Shown piece after piece: positions 63,028 to 64,000 of a stretch of 64,000 nucleotides of DNA. The stretch comes from Pricia antarctica (lineage in GTDB: Bacteria; Bacteroidota; Bacteroidia; Flavobacteriales; Flavobacteriaceae). The notes below the pieces were generated by a model. That model saw nothing but the letters and a program-made list of their open reading frames with translations. It was not told the origin of the DNA and ran no database searches. The position numbers were made by a program, and so were the translations under genes. Where the stretch lies: the NCBI RefSeq assembly GCF_900101815.1, contig NZ_FNAO01000001.1, forward strand, positions 372,001 through 436,000, in the 5' to 3' direction. Numbering within the stretch: the stretch's first letter is position 1; each line of letters starts with the position of its first letter.

Positions 63028-63954
63028 CTATTTTAATTCTATGTCGAATTGGGTCAAGGTCTTGAACTGGTGTAAGCGTTGGTTGACTTCTTCCCTTTTC
63101 AGGTCTTGCATCCGTCTTGTACCAAAACGTTCCACACAGAACGAGGCCAGGTTGGAGCCGTGAATGACAGCATTTTTCAGATTGGCGAACGAAATAGTAT
63201 CGGTAGCTGCCAAATAGCCCGAAAATCCACCGGCAAAAGTATCACCGGCGCCTGTTGGGTCAAACACTTCTTCTAAAGGCAAAGCAGGGGCAAAGAACAC
63301 CTTTTCGTTATGGAACAATAAAGCCCCATGTTCTCCCTTTTTAATAACCACATACTTGGGTCCCATTTTTTGTATTTCCTCTGCGGCCTTGACCAGTGAA
63401 TATTCATCGGTAAGTTGCCGGGCCTCTGCATCGTTTATCGTGATTACATCAATATGCTTTATGACCTGCTCTAGTTCTTCGAGGGCATTATCCATCCAAA
63501 AATTCATGGTATCAAGTACGATGAGCTTGGGGGTAGCTTTCATTTGTTCGATGACACTCATTTGAGTATTCGGGTGAAGATTGCCCAACATGACGATATC
63601 GGCATCCTTAAAATTATCGGGGACAACGGGGTTGAAATCCGCTAAGGTATTCAGCTCAGTGGCCAAGGTATCCCTAGAATTTAAATCGTTGTGGTATTTA
63701 CCTTTCCAATAAAAAGTTTTACCACCCTTGACAATTTCTACTCCCGACAGGTCGATATTTTTGTTTCTGAGAAGATCTAAATATTCTTCGGGCAGGTCGT
63801 CGCCAACAATGGAGACAATGGCCGAGTCGACTTCGAACTGTGAAGCGGCCAGCCCGATAAAAGTAGCGGCACCGCCAAGTATTTTATCCGTTTTACCGAA
63901 AGGAGTCTCTATTTCGTCAAAGGCAACAGTGCCTACGATCAGAAGTTTGCCCAT
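63028..63954 (-). CDS. PfkB family sugar kinase
   Basis: The 308-residue protein has the N-terminal GGAATFIGLAASQF segment and the C-terminal PfkB signature DPTGAGDTFAGGFSGYLA with the catalytic Asp in GAGD. It phosphorylates a sugar or nucleoside with ATP; candidates include ribose, fructose or adenosine-type substrates, and none is decided. The frame runs 15 codons further to 63999, but MGKLLIVGTVAFDEIET at 63954 is the normal start. Confidence 0.92.
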   Translation of the reverse strand: MGKLLIVGTVAFDEIETPFGKTDKILGGAATFIGLAASQFEVDSAIVSIVGDDLPEEYLDLLRNKNIDLSGVEIVKGGKTFYWKGKYHNDLNSRDTLATELNTLADFNPVVPDNFKDADIVMLGNLHPNTQMSVIEQMKATPKLIVLDTMNFWMDNALEELEQVIKHIDVITINDAEARQLTDEYSLVKAAEEIQKMGPKYVVIKKGEHGALLFHNEKVFFAPALPLEEVFDPTGAGDTFAGGFSGYLAATDTISFANLKNAVIHGSNLASFCVERFGTRRMQDLKREEVNQRLHQFKTLTQFDIELK

Positions 63955-64000
63955 GTAGTATTGTGTTGAATTGGAAATGTGTACGTATCTAATTGCCACT

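Overview
The window looks like a chromosomal segment of a marine-type Flavobacteriaceae bacterium (Bacteroidota). The reasons are the moderate GC content, the weak Shine-Dalgarno signals, many exact TAnnTTTG boxes of the Bacteroidota primary sigma factor upstream of genes, lipoprotein signal peptides, and gene forms typical of the family: a fused hemC-hemD, a cysteine-poor TraR/DksA-like protein and a 632-residue PurF. Almost all genes are intact housekeeping or envelope genes. I saw no tRNA, rRNA, insertion sequence, prophage or CRISPR array.

Layout. Positions 146-2836 hold a CNNM-type membrane protein and a secreted serine hydrolase. Positions 3029-13039 are a leftward haem biosynthesis cluster, in transcription order hemA, hemCD, trkH, trkA, hemE, a GNAT acetyltransferase, hemF, an unknown lipoprotein and hemB. 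An AraC-type regulator is divergent from hemA, and hemH (20992) lies beyond an envelope block. Together these genes cover glutamyl-tRNA to haem, except for hemL and protoporphyrinogen oxidase, which are not in the window. Positions 14594-29125 carry a DUF1460 protein, a very large TraB/GumN-like secreted protein, MscS, MATE, a lipase-like hydrolase, a patatin with an outer-membrane barrel, and uvrC. Positions 29408-35255 hold folate cyclo-ligase and the leftward ileS, TraR/DksA-like, DUF2807-like and lspA group. Positions 35514-44862 hold recO, gdhA, a trans-sulfuration enzyme and assorted small enzymes and transporters. Positions 44945-48765 hold cytochrome c proteins, plus an AT-rich patch with a methyltransferase and a gene remnant. 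Positions 49029-59310 hold SulP, a PhyH-like oxygenase, DUF421, the convergent pair gpsA/glpD, and an AddA/RecB-like helicase-nuclease. Positions 59454-63954 hold superoxide dismutase, an array of small RNA genes, purF and a PfkB-type sugar kinase.

The most interesting find is at 60137-60890, between the superoxide dismutase gene and purF. Four copies of a roughly 75-nt unit lie in tandem on the minus strand. Each has its own exact TAnnTTTG box 5-6 bases before a conserved block of about 40 nt, and each ends in an intrinsic terminator. The terminator stems differ between copies but stay paired, and their imperfect pairs become G-U only if the minus strand is transcribed. This looks like a multicopy family of small regulatory RNAs; its function is unknown.

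Other signals worth a second look are a 9-bp tandem repeat in the probable hemA leader, a perfect palindrome in the araC promoter, a long inverted repeat filling the predicted ileS leader, interlocking divergent promoters between the trans-sulfuration gene and a DUF3298 gene, and a short dispersed repeat sitting directly before two start codons.
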